DNA of 64,000 nt, from the NCBI GenBank assembly GCA_039621445.1, contig CP154954.1, forward strand, positions 58,920,701 to 58,984,700. The letters run 5' to 3'. The stretch is from Euglena gracilis (taxonomy: Eukaryota; Euglenida; Euglenophyceae; Euglenales). The translations under genes were made by a program, and so were the position numbers. Positions 19,442-30,817 of this stretch are shown piece by piece. Position 1 is the first letter of the stretch, and every line of letters starts with the position of its first letter. The notes beneath the pieces were generated by a model that ran no database searches, was not told where the DNA came from, and saw nothing but the letters and a program-made list of their open reading frames with translations.

Positions 19442-22400
19442 TGGTAAGCAGAGGTTTGCTGCTGGGATGTGCCCAGCAGAATATTTTTGAAATCTGTGGT
19501 TTCTTTGGAATCTGCACACCATAAATCTGGAATCTGTGCACCAGTTTGTGCTGTAAATTGTGGGTGAATATTTTCATCTGGTGTTTTTGCAAATGGAATG
19601 GAATCGACCTGTGAGCAAGGCTCTGGGGGGAAGGACACTGAAAACGGCCCAGATTTTTGCAATTCCCAGTGGTAGGGGAACGGGCCAGGTTGAGTGTCAG
19701 TCGAGAGCCAAGCTCTAGCTCCAGGTTGTCGGGTGTGATTTTTTTCTGTGGCTTGTGGTTTTGTCAGTGACTTATTTTCAGCAATTTTTTCCCAAATCAG
19801 GCTGTGCTTTTTGAACGAACTGTGGAATCCAATCTGGAAGATATTTTTTCTGGCAGAAGTTTTCATTTTCAGGTTTTCATTTTCATTGGTCGTTTTACAG
19901 TTATGGCTGTGGGAAAGTCAAGTTTACGTTTTCTTCACCAGTGATTCAAGTTTTTTATCGTTTTCTGGTTGTTGATTTTTTCGGATCAACCTCAGAATGC
20001 TTGAAGCATGTCATTTTTGAGAACACCGTTTTCTCTGGGGTGCACAGTACCCTTTTACTTGGGCTCAAGCAGCCAGACAAACAGTTCCAATGTTTTGTGA
20101 GTCCCAGTTTGGCTTTGATCGGGGTGAGTTCACTGCAGAATTGGCAGGTGCTCAATCCACAGATCAGGACATCATTTCAGTGGGTTTGTATGCTGGTCCC
20201 ATGCATTTGTGGGCTCCGAGTCCATCTTTTGGGAGAGGTTTACTGGTTTGTTCAGTGACTTTTTTCCTGTCTGGGACATGCATCGACCTGTTCCATTTTC
20301 ACAGTTTTGTTGTTTCACTCAGTTTCGGTGTGCTTCCAGTGAGGCAGCCCAGTTCGGTTTTGGGTTATGCCGTTTCGAGGGGAAAATAACACCTCTATCG
20401 AACACTGGCAGGAAGAGTAATTTTCATTCATTCTTGGGATTGACTGGTCAAATAGGGGAACCGGGTGTGTAAATCCGGGAGGAACAGACACCCCGGTCGA
20501 CACACACTTAAGGGCCCAGGGATCCTGAGTTCAGTGGTGTTCAGTTTTCAGTTCAGTGTTCAGTTGTTCAGTTTCAGTTCAGTGGTTTTGTCTTTGGTCG
20601 CGACCTGGGGAATTTTTTGTGACCAACCCGAGTTTTCAGTTGATGAGTAACGAGGTGGGGAACATACACAAGAGGTGCTGTGGCCACACCATCTCTTGTA
20701 TAAACCCCCAAGAAACGAAATCAGCTGGGACATATGGGTGGTTGCATTTTCTGAGAGCCCCATTCCGGAAAATCTCAGAGTCATCATTGGGCAGCTGAGG
20801 GTGTTGTTCAGCTGCATAATCGCCAGAATTTTGTTTCAAGAAATTTGGTTGTATTGTCAAGCCTGTTGGGAAACAAAGTCCACCAGAATATTTCTGGAAA
20901 GAATCCCAAAGTGGTGGCAAAGCTCATTTATTCCTTGTCCTGTGTGATCTGTTGGCCAATTGGTGAGCCATAATCTCAATCTCATCTGGGTTGGTTTGCT
21001 TGGTTGTGGTCGGCTGCACATTTTTCCAACAGCAGCACTGATTTTTTGATTTTTCCAACAGCTGCGTTTTGTGTTGCAGCCTGTTGCTGGGGATGCTTTT
21101 GTCGTAATGGGGTTCCTCCCTTCCCCAATTGCCATGAGGTGTTCGGCAATATGATAGACAATGATGCATTCAATTTTTTTTTTGTTGTGGTTTGGCCACA
21201 CCGGGCAAATTAATCTGTGATGGGTGTTGTGAAGAGGCAGCCATGGGGTCCAGCTTCAGTGATGTTTGTTGCTGTGTTTGGTTTTTTTTGGTTCTTTTTT
21301 CCCCTCGTGCAGGTTTTCAACTCAACAACGCAAGGAGCAAGTTCGAGAATTTCACCGTGGAGAATTTATCAAGAATTTTGCAATTTGGACTACCACAAGC
21401 AGAATTTCGTTGCCACGGTGGACACTTGGAAGTGGTGTTGTTACCCCTGGGAAGTTTAATGCTGAGCTTTGGTGTGTCGAAGCCTGGGCTGATAATTGAT
21501 TCAGGGCTGAAGCCCAGGATTCATTCTCCCGCTCTGAGACAGTCTCAACTATCCCCAAGCGGGGTGGCCTCGCTGTACGGGGGGGGGGGGCTGCCCAAAT
21601 AGACTCGGCAATCAGTTTGGGAATGTGAAGCCCAGGTTGAATTAATTGAGGTGTTGCCCTCCGGCCCCTTTTGGGGGGGGGGGGGGGGGGCAGTGCGAAG
21701 TCCCATCCTTTGGAGTTGTTTGATTTCATTCGGTTTGGACAAGAGGCCCAGGTTTGTCATTTTTTGTTTGGGTTTAGAGGTTGAACCCAGGTTATTCCCC
21801 TTGCCTCTTGTTGGGGGGGGGGGGGGGGCAGCAAAAAATCGCCTTGGCTGCGAGACTTGGATTTAAATTTTTGGGTTTTTTGAGTTTGCCAAGTCGTTTG
21901 ACCCCCATTGCCCCATGTGACTGGGGGGGGGCAGTGAGAGTATTCGGAGAGTCGAATTCTTCGGGATTTTTGAAGTTGCCGGAGAACCCTTGCCCTCACG
22001 GCTGTGTTGCCCGGGGGGAGGGGGGCAGATCGGTTGATTATCACGGATATTGTGATTCGGTTTGGCAGTCTGTGCAGTCCACAGTTGTGGGATGTTACGT
22101 GGCTGACTTTGGGTTGGAGGTTGGAATTCATGGTTGGATTTGTTGAGGGCTTTTGCAGGCCCTGGTTTGGTGGAGGATTCATTTGTGCTGAAAACCTGGG
22201 AATTTTGACTTTTTTCCCAAGGACAAAACCGAGTTTGGATTTTTCAGACTTCGGTTTGGATTTTGAGAACTGTAAGTTTCATATGGAACATTCGAACTCG
22301 GGGGGGGGACCCTCCTCATGCCCTGGTGTGGGCCAACGAAAACAGCCACGTGGGCACTCAAGCCGTGTGATATAAGTGGCTGAGGGCCAATGTGAAGCCC

Positions 22401-23174
22401 TGTTCTGCGTCCAACAAAAGAAAATCGACCCAGTCATTTTTTGTCGGAATGCATGACGAGGGAGAGAGCGTGCATGCACACAAAACACACAACCGCACGC
22501 GCCATTGTACACTATTCCCATATAACCGTCTTACCCTCTCACCTACTCGCCATTTCTCACCTCTTCGCTGTTTCACCGACATTCCATTTTTTTTCTCTTC
22601 AATGGAAAGGAATGCTTCGCTCTTCCTTTCTTTTTTTTTTACCCAGTCAAAGAATTACGCCGGGCACTGTGAGCCAAGTCCCTTATTCCAAAGAATTTCG
22701 TTTCTTCACAAAAAGAAATCAACGAATTTTCAGTTGTTATTGTTTGGATTCTTTCCTTCCTCACCAGGGGCAATATTCTTGAACGCTGCCAAAGGGACGT
22801 TTTAATTAAGGCAGTGTGAGGGACAGGCCTGGGGGGAAGTGTGCCCGAAGATTTTTTTGTTTTCGATTCTTTTATGTGTTCCAAGTTCCTTTTGCAAACA
22901 CAAGTTCGGACTCAACAAAGTACAAGAATTCCCCCAGATTTTTTGTGGGACGTTTCTTTCTCCATTCCACCACCGGTGGTGGGGGGGGGCTGGCCCCATT
23001 TTCACCTGATTTTTCAGGTGCCCCTAAAAGCACTATCAAGTTGCTTGGGGGGGGGTCACCACAGCCATTCAAAAAAAAAACGCACCCGGCGGCCAAAACG
23101 GCCCAACCAAAAAAAATATTCCCCCGTTTGTGGGGGGGCCAAAATTGGTCCGACTAACGTCGCAAGGGAGGGGG
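19442..23174 (+). other. LTR element internal region, copy 2 (non-coding)
   Basis: 3,733 bp and almost identical to 15138-18867. Differences are scattered substitutions plus length changes in G-runs. No coding motif is present. Confidence 0.85.
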
Positions 23175-23748
23175 TGTCGGCTGTCGGCCCGCCGACAGCC
23201 GGTTTCTCGACATTCCCCCCGCGATAGGACTCACCCGGTGGGTAGGCAGCTCCCGAAGTCAATTGGAAGGTGAGCAAAATGTTGCAGAACTGGAAATACA
23301 AAAGAAAAGAATGAAGGAGCAAGGCATTCCATTCCAAAATCATTGTCTGTATGTTCATCTCACCCACTGCAAGCACAGGTGTGTCTGACCAAGGTGTGCA
23401 GGTTCCTTGTGTGTGCTTTGCCTTTTGAATCAAGTCCATGCTAAAAAGGTTCTTCTCTGTGGTTTTCTTTGTATTCAAGGACAGAAAAAGCCATTTTCAG
23501 TTCAAAGTTTTTGGATCCTACGCCGGTATGCCAACCCAGCCACTTACAGGGGGCAAAAAGCCGGGCTTCCGGCCCTGAGCCCTCCGGAGGCTCTTTTTTT
23601 TGAAAAACCCTGGGGCTGGGTGGTGACCGTAGGTGGGGGAAAAGGAAGAAGAAGTCGGTCGGGCACTCCATTCCCCAGGCATTTTAATTCATTCCGGTGC
23701 ACCTTTACACTTTCGTCGTCCTTCTTTTCATAAAACACCCCACCGACA
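23175..23748 (+). repeat. LTR 3, divergent at its 3' end
   Basis: Same length and same first 400 bp as the other LTRs, but the last ~180 bp carry clustered differences. For example, the run after CATTTTAATTCATTCC reads GGTGCACCTTTACAC rather than GTTCCACTACTTTTA. The outer LTRs of this array are therefore not a simple identical pair. Confidence 0.85.
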
Positions 23749-23752
23749 GCTG

Positions 23753-25800
23753 TCATTGGCTGTCGTTTGGGACAAATCAGATGCAATATAATGTCCCTAC
23801 CCTTGGAAGCCTTTACGAAAGCCCTGGCAATTTTTTGGTGAAAAATTCCACAGCCCCCTGGGACTCAAAACACCCCATTTCGCAAAGAATAATGGAAAAA
23901 TTAAGAGAGTAAAAATTGTGCTGGACACATGTGGAGGTAGACCTTCCCCAAATTGCAACCAAAGAGTTGCACTCAGACAGTAGCACCTATGCCTGGGGGG
24001 CTGGGCATCCGAGCAGGCAAAATTTTGCGTGAATGTTATGAAGAAAACTCCATTTTGCACATAAATGTCAAAAAAATTTGCAGCAATAAGCACAGTACAA
24101 AGCTCAGCCAGCCAGGGGAAACTGTATCCCTGTCAGTGGACAATCAAGTAATTTATTATTACTTAAGAAATGGGGGGGGGGGCGGAAAAGACCCCTTGAA
24201 TTCCCGGCTAAGATTCTTTTTCAAATGGTGCGTGGTACACAACGTAAACATGCAAATAAAGTAGGGCCGTTCAAGGGAGTGCCTAGCAAAACCGCATAAG
24301 CTGGTGGACAGGGGTGATTATTCACTGGACCCCAAGCGTTTTCAATGGACGAGGCAACAGTTCGAACCTCACGTAACCATGAAAACAGACATTTTTGCCT
24401 CACCAGGCAACAAAAAACTGCCACAATTTGTGGGCAGGTGGCCCCACTGGGAAGCCACAGCAGAAGATGCATTACAATGTCCGCTGGACAATGTGGTGGA
24501 TCTCTTTTCAAAGCACCACTGGTCTTTAATTCGAAACAAATTTCTCCTGTGATTAAAACTGCTTTAACAGGCCATAATTTTGACAGTTTCCAGCCACAAG
24601 GTGGCCCAGGATAATAACAATAAAATTATCAGCCTTCCCATGCCTGAAATTCACCCCTGACAACGTGTCAGGGTATGTTCATCACTTGCAGGGGGGGAAA
24701 ATGCCACCACGCAGGTGGCCCCTGCTTTGCATGACTCTCTCAGGCTAATGCTGGAGGGGGAACAAATACAAAATACAACCATTAACGTTAATGATTTTCT
24801 GGGAAGACACCCAAGTATAAAGTGCTATCAAAGTACCATTACGTTTTTTAGGTTTTTTTTGTGGACGAAGTGGGGGTGCCTGCCCCCCTGAATCCACCAC
24901 TGACCAAGCTGTTGACGCTTTAATTTATCTGTGTCAATTTTCAAAGGTCCAAGCACGCAATTGCTACAGTGCTATGCCTTTGACCCCTGGCTTTTTAGTG
25001 GCCCAAGGTTCCATGCCATGTTTCCACCTTGAAAAAGGCCAGGAACCAAATTTTGAGAAATATGGTGCACTCTGAGATCCGCTCCCAATCGTCTTGGTGC
25101 TGGCACATTCACCCTGCCATCTGATATGTGTACATTCGGTACATAACTCATTTCTGTTCACGTATCCTGTATTTTTTTCCGGATCATCTGATTTGGCACA
25201 GATCCAAAGAACCTCCAGTATGTTGGGGAGGGTACCCTACATCAAAATTAAACGTAAAGGTCAAAATTCACAAGTTGGAGAGAATTGTCTCTATTTCTCA
25301 CTCCCCCCGATTCAGTCCGTTTCCTTTGATGATGTCTTATGTGGCAGCAGCCCTTTCTTTTTGAAACATGGTGGTCGGTCTGAGTGACGTTGAAACCCCC
25401 TATAAAGCCATTAAGGCAGGTACCATTGCTTCAGTCACAAAATAAGTTTCGACGAAACAGGGGTACCCGCCCCCCCCCCCCGGTTTGGGGACCCCACTCC
25501 ACCAGAGGAGCAGGGGTTGATTTACTCAAAAAATTAGGCCTTTCTGCCTAAGAAGTTTGTGACATTTGTTAGTGGAAGGGGGTGGAGGCTTGGCAGTCAA
25601 CTATCAAAGACTTGGTGCCCAAGGTCCATTGGAAAGTCCCATGGCCACCCCTTTTTCAGTGCACAATCTGGCATAACAATGGCAAATTGAGGAGCCCGAG
25701 CTGTCTCGTCCTCCCTGGAGGAAAACGGACAAGGGAGGAAGGGACACCGAGGGCGGAGGTCAAAGACATTGTGAGCCCGACCCCCCACCCATGTCAGAAA
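23753..25800 (+). pseudogene. DIRS copy A, RNase H and recombinase portion
   Basis: This continues the interrupted copy A. It shares with copy D the DIRS RNase H motifs LHSDSSTYAWG (about 23968-24000) and LSVDNQVIYYYL (about 24129-24164), then FASPGNKKLPQFVGRWPHWE (24391-24450). Recombinase-like sequence follows: GRVPYIKIKRKGQNSQVGE at 25227-25290 and a PHSTRGAGVDLL-like segment at about 25493-25530, which carries the conserved H-x-x-R. Multiple stops and frameshifts are present. The end holds the conserved 3' block GACAAGGGAGGAAGGGACAC (25728-25747). Confidence 0.8.
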
Positions 25801-25813
25801 ATTTATCTTCAAA

Positions 25814-25912
25814 CGCTATCGGTAGCGCCGGCGAGGCGGCACTAAGCAGGGACTCCTAACCCAGCGCAGCGAACGATCGCATACCCCGCCGGCGAGCAAG
25901 GAATGACCTCAC
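25814..25912 (+). repeat. DIRS copy A right inverted terminal repeat
   Basis: Matches the right terminus of copy D (40615-40705) and, in inverted orientation, the left terminus of copy A near 12503-12620, with about 15-20% divergence. Confidence 0.75.
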
Positions 25913-26222
25913 AATGACTTTGTGCTCCGCCCCCCCACTCACACAGGGTCGCTTGGTGTGGAGCTCCCCTCGAGGGCGTATGTCTGTCTCTTCCTGGTGT
26001 GTTTCTGGGTGGGCGGTTGGGGCTGCTTGGCTGGGCCCCCCCTTACTGGCTGGGATGTCTGCCTTTTTCTGCTGTTTTTCTGGGTGGGGGGGTTAGGCTC
26101 ACCATCCTCTTGTGCTTCGCCCTCTTTTCTCTTCCTCCCACTTCCTGTGTCGTGGGAGTGAGTAACCATTCCGGCTCGACATTGTGATGTGGTGAGGTAC
26201 TGTACACCCCCCTTTGGGCCAT
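25913..26222. other. No gene recognised
   Basis: T/G-rich spacer between the DIRS terminus and the next direct repeat. It contains an imperfect duplication of the segment TCTGTCTCTTCCTGGTGTGT / TCTGCCTTTTTCTGCTGTTT (about 25981 and 26058), each followed by TTCTGGGTGGG. Confidence 0.4.
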
Positions 26223-26684
26223 TGTAAAGGGGTCCTAACCCAAAATTTGGCCAAAATTTGCCTGAGTGAGGCCTAAAATCACTGAAATTCCATTTTTTTG
26301 GTTTTCAGTCGAATTTAACACAGGGAAAAGATTATTATGGTTCGGCTTGAGAGCCTGAATTAAATTTTTGACCTTGCTGGGCCGATTCTTTGAAATTTTC
26401 AAGACAGGCCGACCAATTATTCACAGTAGGACTTGCCCAGTTTAACTAGTTAACCTAAGAAAGTCACCACCCGAAGCCACCTATTTCAAAGCAATCTCAC
26501 ACACAGGGTTCTTAGCCCATACCAATGCACTGGTCAAGACTACAGAAAAATACCAATTGTTTGTGCATGCAAGAACCAGAATTTGAAGAAAAAATGAATT
26601 TCAAGGTAGAATGGAAAAAAGCCCAAGGACAAAAAAGAAAAAGATTGATTATAATGACTTCGAAGCCCGGCGGCCGCTTCGACA
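26223..26684 (+). repeat. Direct repeat (LTR-like), left copy
   Basis: About 460 bp, repeated at 32090-32550. Conserved blocks include AGATTATTATGGTTCGGCTT, GGGCCGATTCTTTGAAATTT and AATTGTTTGTGCATGCAAGA. Confidence 0.75.
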
Positions 26685-27740
26685 ATGTCTTTGTTGTTTC
26701 TTCGGCTTCAATCTTCCTTCTTGTCTTTCTTCTTTGTCTTTCTTCTGCTTCGGCTGCCTGGCGGACTTCGGCTTGGCCGGAAGATCCCGGTAGGACCTCC
26801 ATGAAAACCCTTTCTTGGTTCGGATTTTTTTGCGGATCCTTCGGCCTCGGCTTCTTGCTGAGCGGTATTGAAGCTGCGTGCGGCATGGAAGCTTCGGACA
26901 TATAGAGCACACGACAAGGGTGTATCAGCATACAACCCCCAACCACAGCCCTAAGGCTTCTAAAGAACCCGAAGAATTGTAGGCATTCAGAAGTGTCAGG
27001 TGGAAAAATTGTGGTGCCACAATGCTTTCCATCTGCTGATTTTTCAGAAAGATCATTCTTGGAAAATTTACTTGTCGCATCACAACATATTTTTCAGAAA
27101 AGTGAATTCCCAGCAGATTTTCATGGGCTACCACTGAATTTTCAGACCCGAAAAGAATTTTCACAATCAACTTGGCCAAATTCGGCACAAATTACGATGA
27201 GGAATCAAAATTTTCTGGAATTTTCTCAAGGCCTCACACAGTTGTTGCCAACGGAATGCATTTTCAGCAAGATTTATTGTGGGGGGCAGGGTCCCATTTA
27301 CACCGTGGCACTTTTTTTTCCCACAGAAAAACCCAGGTGTTCTCTCACCCAAGGATCTTTCAGTTTTCAAGTGAAAAAAGTTAATTTTCCCTTTCCCTGT
27401 CACAGAAATTTCCTGTGACTTTGGCAAATTTTCAGCCAAACCGGTCGGAGATGGGTGATGTCTTCCGTACGGGGCAACGTTCCCTTGTGCCACAGATTTT
27501 TGCTGTGGTTTTCATATTTTTTCAACCAATCCTGTCGGAGCCGGGTGGAAACCTCCGAACTGGAAACTTTTCCCTTTTGCCCCCCCCCCCCCCCCTGGCT
27601 TGGAGCGGGCACGGATCAGCTTTTTTGGCTGGTGGAGGAGAAACGGTAATTTTCCCCTTCACACAAATTTCAGCCCCCCCTGTGGAAATTGAGATGGAGG
27701 GGGGAAACAAAGATCCTGGGGATAACGTGCAAGGGGGAGA
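26685..27740. other. No gene; TTTTCAG-rich tract
   Basis: The first 220 bp is CTTC-biased and has a minus-strand Lys/Glu/Arg-rich frame. It is followed by about 800 bp with repeated T-rich-CAG motifs (near 27042, 27093, 27119, 27141, 27262 and 27359) that resemble splice acceptors. No protein family is recognised. Confidence 0.4.
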
Positions 27741-28514
27741 GTGCACGAAATAATTCAGGTGGGGTGCTTGGCGAAGAATGTTTTCAAATTTGACTGGGCA
27801 AAGTTGGAAATAAACTTCAGATCCCCCAGATTCAAAAATGGAAACTGCTTTGGTCAAAAGCGATCAAAATTCAGCGGTATTCCAGCCCAGTTTAACCTTG
27901 GACCACAGCGTCAAAGGCAAGAACTTTTTGACGAGAAATTATTAGTTTTGGGTTTGGAAAACTCAAATCAAACACCATTTCAGGAAGTTATGCTGAAAAT
28001 TCAAGGATTTGTAGAAATTTCCACTTTGGTTGTTGGGAATGAGAGAAGCTTTTCTCAATTGGAGGGTCTCAGCATTCGCAAACGGACACAATCCCAGTTT
28101 ATTGCGGAACGGGGTCAACGTGGACAGTTTTTTCCCCCTGCCCAGATCACCGGCCGCAAATTTTGTTTTCACACCCCGGGAAGGGAGACCCCCAACCCCG
28201 GCGTCGCTGTGGTGGCGGCGTCCAGGGGCCCATTCCCCTGCACCGCTGTGGTGGCGGTGCAGGGGGGACAAGAAGCAGCCAGTAGAACGAGCACAACCCC
28301 ACCCAGGAGCTATGGGTTGGGAATGAGCTATGGGTTGGGAGCGCGGTTGGGACGTGAAGTGACGAGAAGGCCTGGGTTGGGTCCTGAAGGAACGAGAAGG
28401 AGAAGCCCAGAGGGAGTGAGTGGGTTGGTTTTTCAAATTTTTCAAATTTTCCCCCCCGTCGCTCCCTACTCGGGCAACATAGGACCAGAGGTAGGGGGAG
28501 CAGATTTTTCGTGA
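27741..28514 (+). CDS. Unrecognised ORF, 257 residues
   Basis: Open frame between the direct repeats. The first ~120 residues look protein-like (mixed hydrophobic and charged, with segments such as KLLVLGLENSNQTPFQEVML and IQGFVEISTLVVGNERSFSQ). The rest is Gly/Arg/Ser-rich low complexity with a duplicated YGLGMSYGLG segment. An overlapping minus-strand frame of 320 residues (27963-28925) means the coding strand is not certain. I do not recognise it. Confidence 0.3.
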   Translation: MHEIIQVGCLAKNVFKFDWAKLEINFRSPRFKNGNCFGQKRSKFSGIPAQFNLGPQRQRQELFDEKLLVLGLENSNQTPFQEVMLKIQGFVEISTLVVGNERSFSQLEGLSIRKRTQSQFIAERGQRGQFFPPAQITGRKFCFHTPGRETPNPGVAVVAASRGPFPCTAVVAVQGGQEAASRTSTTPPRSYGLGMSYGLGARLGREVTRRPGLGPEGTRRRSPEGVSGLVFQIFQIFPPVAPYSGNIGPEVGGADFS

Positions 28515-29183
28515 AACAGTGCTGGAGTGGCGGTCTTGCCCAAAGGGGAGGAGCACCATAACGTGGTCTCTACCCCCTGTTGGCAAAGCCACACTTTGCA
28601 CGTTCCCGTTACCCAACCCACAACATTTTTTACCATCACCCAGTTTTTTTGTTTCCCCCAGAGTGGTGGATTTTCCTTCCATAAATTTGCAAGTAACAGC
28701 CTCACAAACAATACCCCTATTGAATGCCCCCCGGGTAAGCGTGCTGGACTTTCCCGTTGAAACACATGATAAATTTCCATCTGTGATGGTCCTGGTACAA
28801 ATTTTGCTCACAGGGATGGGGGCAGGGGTACGGATGATTGGGGAAGGCACCATTTTTGGTTGCCAGATTTCAATTTTTGTTGGTATCCCGTTTAGGGTTA
28901 TGGTGTAAAATGAGGCAAAAATCAACAGATTTTCAGGACACAGGCCTGAATTTTCTTTTCGTTGGCAGATTTTTACAACGAAACTGTCCAGACTTTCAAC
29001 AACGTTTTTTGGGGAAGATTGGAAAAATTTTGATGAAGATTTTTTGGCGATTCAGATTTTTTTCAAATCTCATGCGGACACCTGTCATGTGCTGAGACAG
29101 GAATTCCCCCAAATTTTTCCGAATGAAAGGAGGAATGAAAGCCAAAACGAAGAAGTAAGCAGAAAGCAGTTGGCAAGGGACAA

Positions 29184-29990
29184 ATGTTCGCTTCTTTCTC
29201 TCAATGGGTGGTCACTTGGACAAAAATTGGTGTTTTCCCCCAGCGATTTTCATTTCACCCCGCTCAAATCGTCAGAATGACACAGGTATTTTTTAATCAA
29301 ACGGTGAGGGGATGGAATTTAAAGGGCCAGGTGCCCCCCATTGAAACGAGTCAACCCGCCGTTTGGTTGGGGGTGACCAAATTCGTTCAGAAAACGCGAA
29401 ACGAGAATTTTTCCCAGAATTTCGTCAGAAATCCTCAAGAAGGGGGGGCGTTGTCAAAAAATTCTTCGGAGGTGAAAGAAGCACCGCTCCCAAACCCCAA
29501 CTACACAACCTGTGTAATCAGAGCACCGTGTAAGTGTTGTGGTGAGGTTGGCAAGAATGCCTCTAACTGTTGGACAAAAAAATCTGGATGCAAATCAAGC
29601 TCCCCCCTCACCCAGTTTTGGGACACATTCCAATGGGGGGGGGAGGACGAGGCATGGGGGGCGGGACGACCAATTTTAACGACAAAGGTTGGGAACCAGT
29701 CAAAACCCAAGGAAAAGTGGTGGCCAACTGTTCAGGAGCAGCACTTTTGTTCAAGTGCCCCCAGCGCAAATTTTGTTTTGGAAAAGTTTGCGCCACAGTC
29801 AAACACTTTCGTGGACAAAGTCCAGCAATTTTTTGGGTCAAAAGTACCAAGGGTTTTGAAGCTTTTTACGGGAAAAACATCTAGAGGGGGGGTGGACTTG
29901 ACTTTTGCATCCGTGCTTCATACGAAATATTGTCAAGGCCCCACCACGTGTGAAAGAAATTCGGAGTATCCCGTTCTCGCACAAAAATGA
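29184..29990 (+). CDS. Unrecognised ORF with a degenerate zinc knuckle, 268 residues
   Basis: At about 29533-29575 the protein has C-K-C-C-G-E-V-G-K-N-A-S-N-C. The spacing is that of a CCHC zinc knuckle (C-x2-C-x4-H-x4-C), but the histidine is replaced by lysine. A Gly motif and a basic tail (TKKSGCKSSS) follow. A zinc knuckle would suit a retroelement gag-type protein. The stop codon overlaps the next ORF start as ATGA (29987-29990). No RT is seen downstream. Confidence 0.4.
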   Translation: MFASFSQWVVTWTKIGVFPQRFSFHPAQIVRMTQVFFNQTVRGWNLKGQVPPIETSQPAVWLGVTKFVQKTRNENFSQNFVRNPQEGGALSKNSSEVKEAPLPNPNYTTCVIRAPCKCCGEVGKNASNCWTKKSGCKSSSPLTQFWDTFQWGGEDEAWGAGRPILTTKVGNQSKPKEKWWPTVQEQHFCSSAPSANFVLEKFAPQSNTFVDKVQQFFGSKVPRVLKLFTGKTSRGGVDLTFASVLHTKYCQGPTTCERNSEYPVLAQK

Positions 29991-30817
29991 CACTTTCCAA
30001 CACCCAATTTTTACAGCCCCCCAGAATTTCTATAGAACTTCCCCGAAACAGCCTTATGAAGGACCGTGAATTTTTGAAAGGGCTGATTATTTTGAACGTT
30101 GATTTTTGTCAATGTAGTCCTCTTCACTACAAAATGCCTACTCGTATATGGGGAATGGTGGAGGGTTTGACAAACCGTTTGTGGCCCGGTTTTTGGTGCA
30201 AGTTCACCATCCCCGGGCCCAAAAGACATTTTCACCGTTCTGGTGGAAACATTTTTGGTGGAACGCCACATATAAAATACCAAGTGCCAGATTTGGTCCT
30301 TTTTCAGGTTGAAGGGAAAGAGGAAAGACATATTCCAAAGGGGGAGGGTTTGGTGTTGGTCCCCCAGGGTACCCCCACACGAATGACCCATGACGAAAGC
30401 GATTTTTGGATTTGGATAAACCCCAGATTTTGGGAAACGGTGGTGGAAGTGGTCAACTTTCAGGTGGTAAAGGAAGAGGGGAGGGTTGAAACGCATTTTG
30501 CACCCCCTCAATTTTCCCAAGTGGAAAAAAGTGAATTATTTCAATTTTATGCCGCCCGTTTGGGGAAAGAGAGGAAAATATGGGTTGAACGGTCGACCAG
30601 TGAACATTTTGAGTCTGCCTATTTTACCCAAGGCACAAAATCTGACGTTTTTATTGGGCAAGTTTGGGAGGTGGAATCTGTTCATTTTCAAGGATTGTGT
30701 TGTGTGGAAGAAATAAATAACGTTGGAATGAACAAAATGGGGATGATCCCCACTCATTTGGAGGCGAGTGAGTGGGGGGGCGTTCCAACGAAAAATCGAT
30801 GTGTTTTACCGACATAA
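29987..30817 (+). CDS. Unrecognised ORF, 276 residues, coupled to the upstream ORF
   Basis: Starts within the stop of the previous ORF (ATGA). The sequence is of good complexity and looks like a folded protein: alternating hydrophobic strands (PDLVLFQVEGKEERHIPK, LVLVPQGTPTRMTHDES, FWIWINPRFWETVVEVVNFQ) and a charged C-terminal part. No known family is recognised. Open sequence in the same direction continues in other frames to 31369 (30772-31131 and 30956-31369), suggesting a longer product broken by indels or joined by splicing or frameshifting. Confidence 0.4.
   Translation: MTLSNTQFLQPPRISIELPRNSLMKDREFLKGLIILNVDFCQCSPLHYKMPTRIWGMVEGLTNRLWPGFWCKFTIPGPKRHFHRSGGNIFGGTPHIKYQVPDLVLFQVEGKEERHIPKGEGLVLVPQGTPTRMTHDESDFWIWINPRFWETVVEVVNFQVVKEEGRVETHFAPPQFSQVEKSELFQFYAARLGKERKIWVERSTSEHFESAYFTQGTKSDVFIGQVWEVESVHFQGLCCVEEINNVGMNKMGMIPTHLEASEWGGVPTKNRCVLPT

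Larger units (their letters stand above)
14564..23748 (+). mobile_element. Non-autonomous LTR retrotransposon in tandem: LTR-internal-LTR-internal-LTR
   Basis: A 9,185-bp insertion into DIRS copy A. Three 574-bp LTRs (14564-15137, 18868-19441, 23175-23748) begin TGTCGG and end CCGACA. They separate two near-identical internal regions of 3,730 and 3,733 bp. The insertion is flanked by a 4-bp duplication, GCTG (14560-14563 and 23749-23752). A primer-binding site follows LTR1 and LTR2, and a polypurine tract AAGGGAGGGGG precedes LTR2 and LTR3. No frame in the internal region exceeds about 150 residues and no gag, protease, RT or integrase motif is seen. This is therefore a LARD-type element mobilised by an autonomous partner. 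The three-LTR structure is typical of unequal recombination between LTRs. Confidence 0.9.
12503..25912 (+). mobile_element. DIRS/PAT-like retrotransposon copy A, decayed and interrupted
   Basis: The left end (12503-12640) matches the left end of copy D at 36275-36415, sharing the pieces TTGTGAGGCCATG, TTTAGTGCC, GTTGGCTG, TTGCCCTTCGAC and AGAAGAAAGG. The right end (about 25814-25912) matches the inverted right end of copy D (GGCGAGGCGGCACTAAGC, CTCCTAACCCAGCG, CGCCGGCGAGCAAGG). The protein-coding interior is split at 14563/23749 by a nested LTR element. Without that insertion the copy is about 4.2 kb, close to the 4.4 kb of copy D. All frames are broken, so it is inactive. Confidence 0.85.

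Noticed and set aside
14564-23748. Plain 4.3-kb tandem duplication or satellite
   Set aside because: The 574-bp end sequence occurs three times with TG..CA ends, a primer site, polypurine tracts and a target duplication, which an LTR element explains better.
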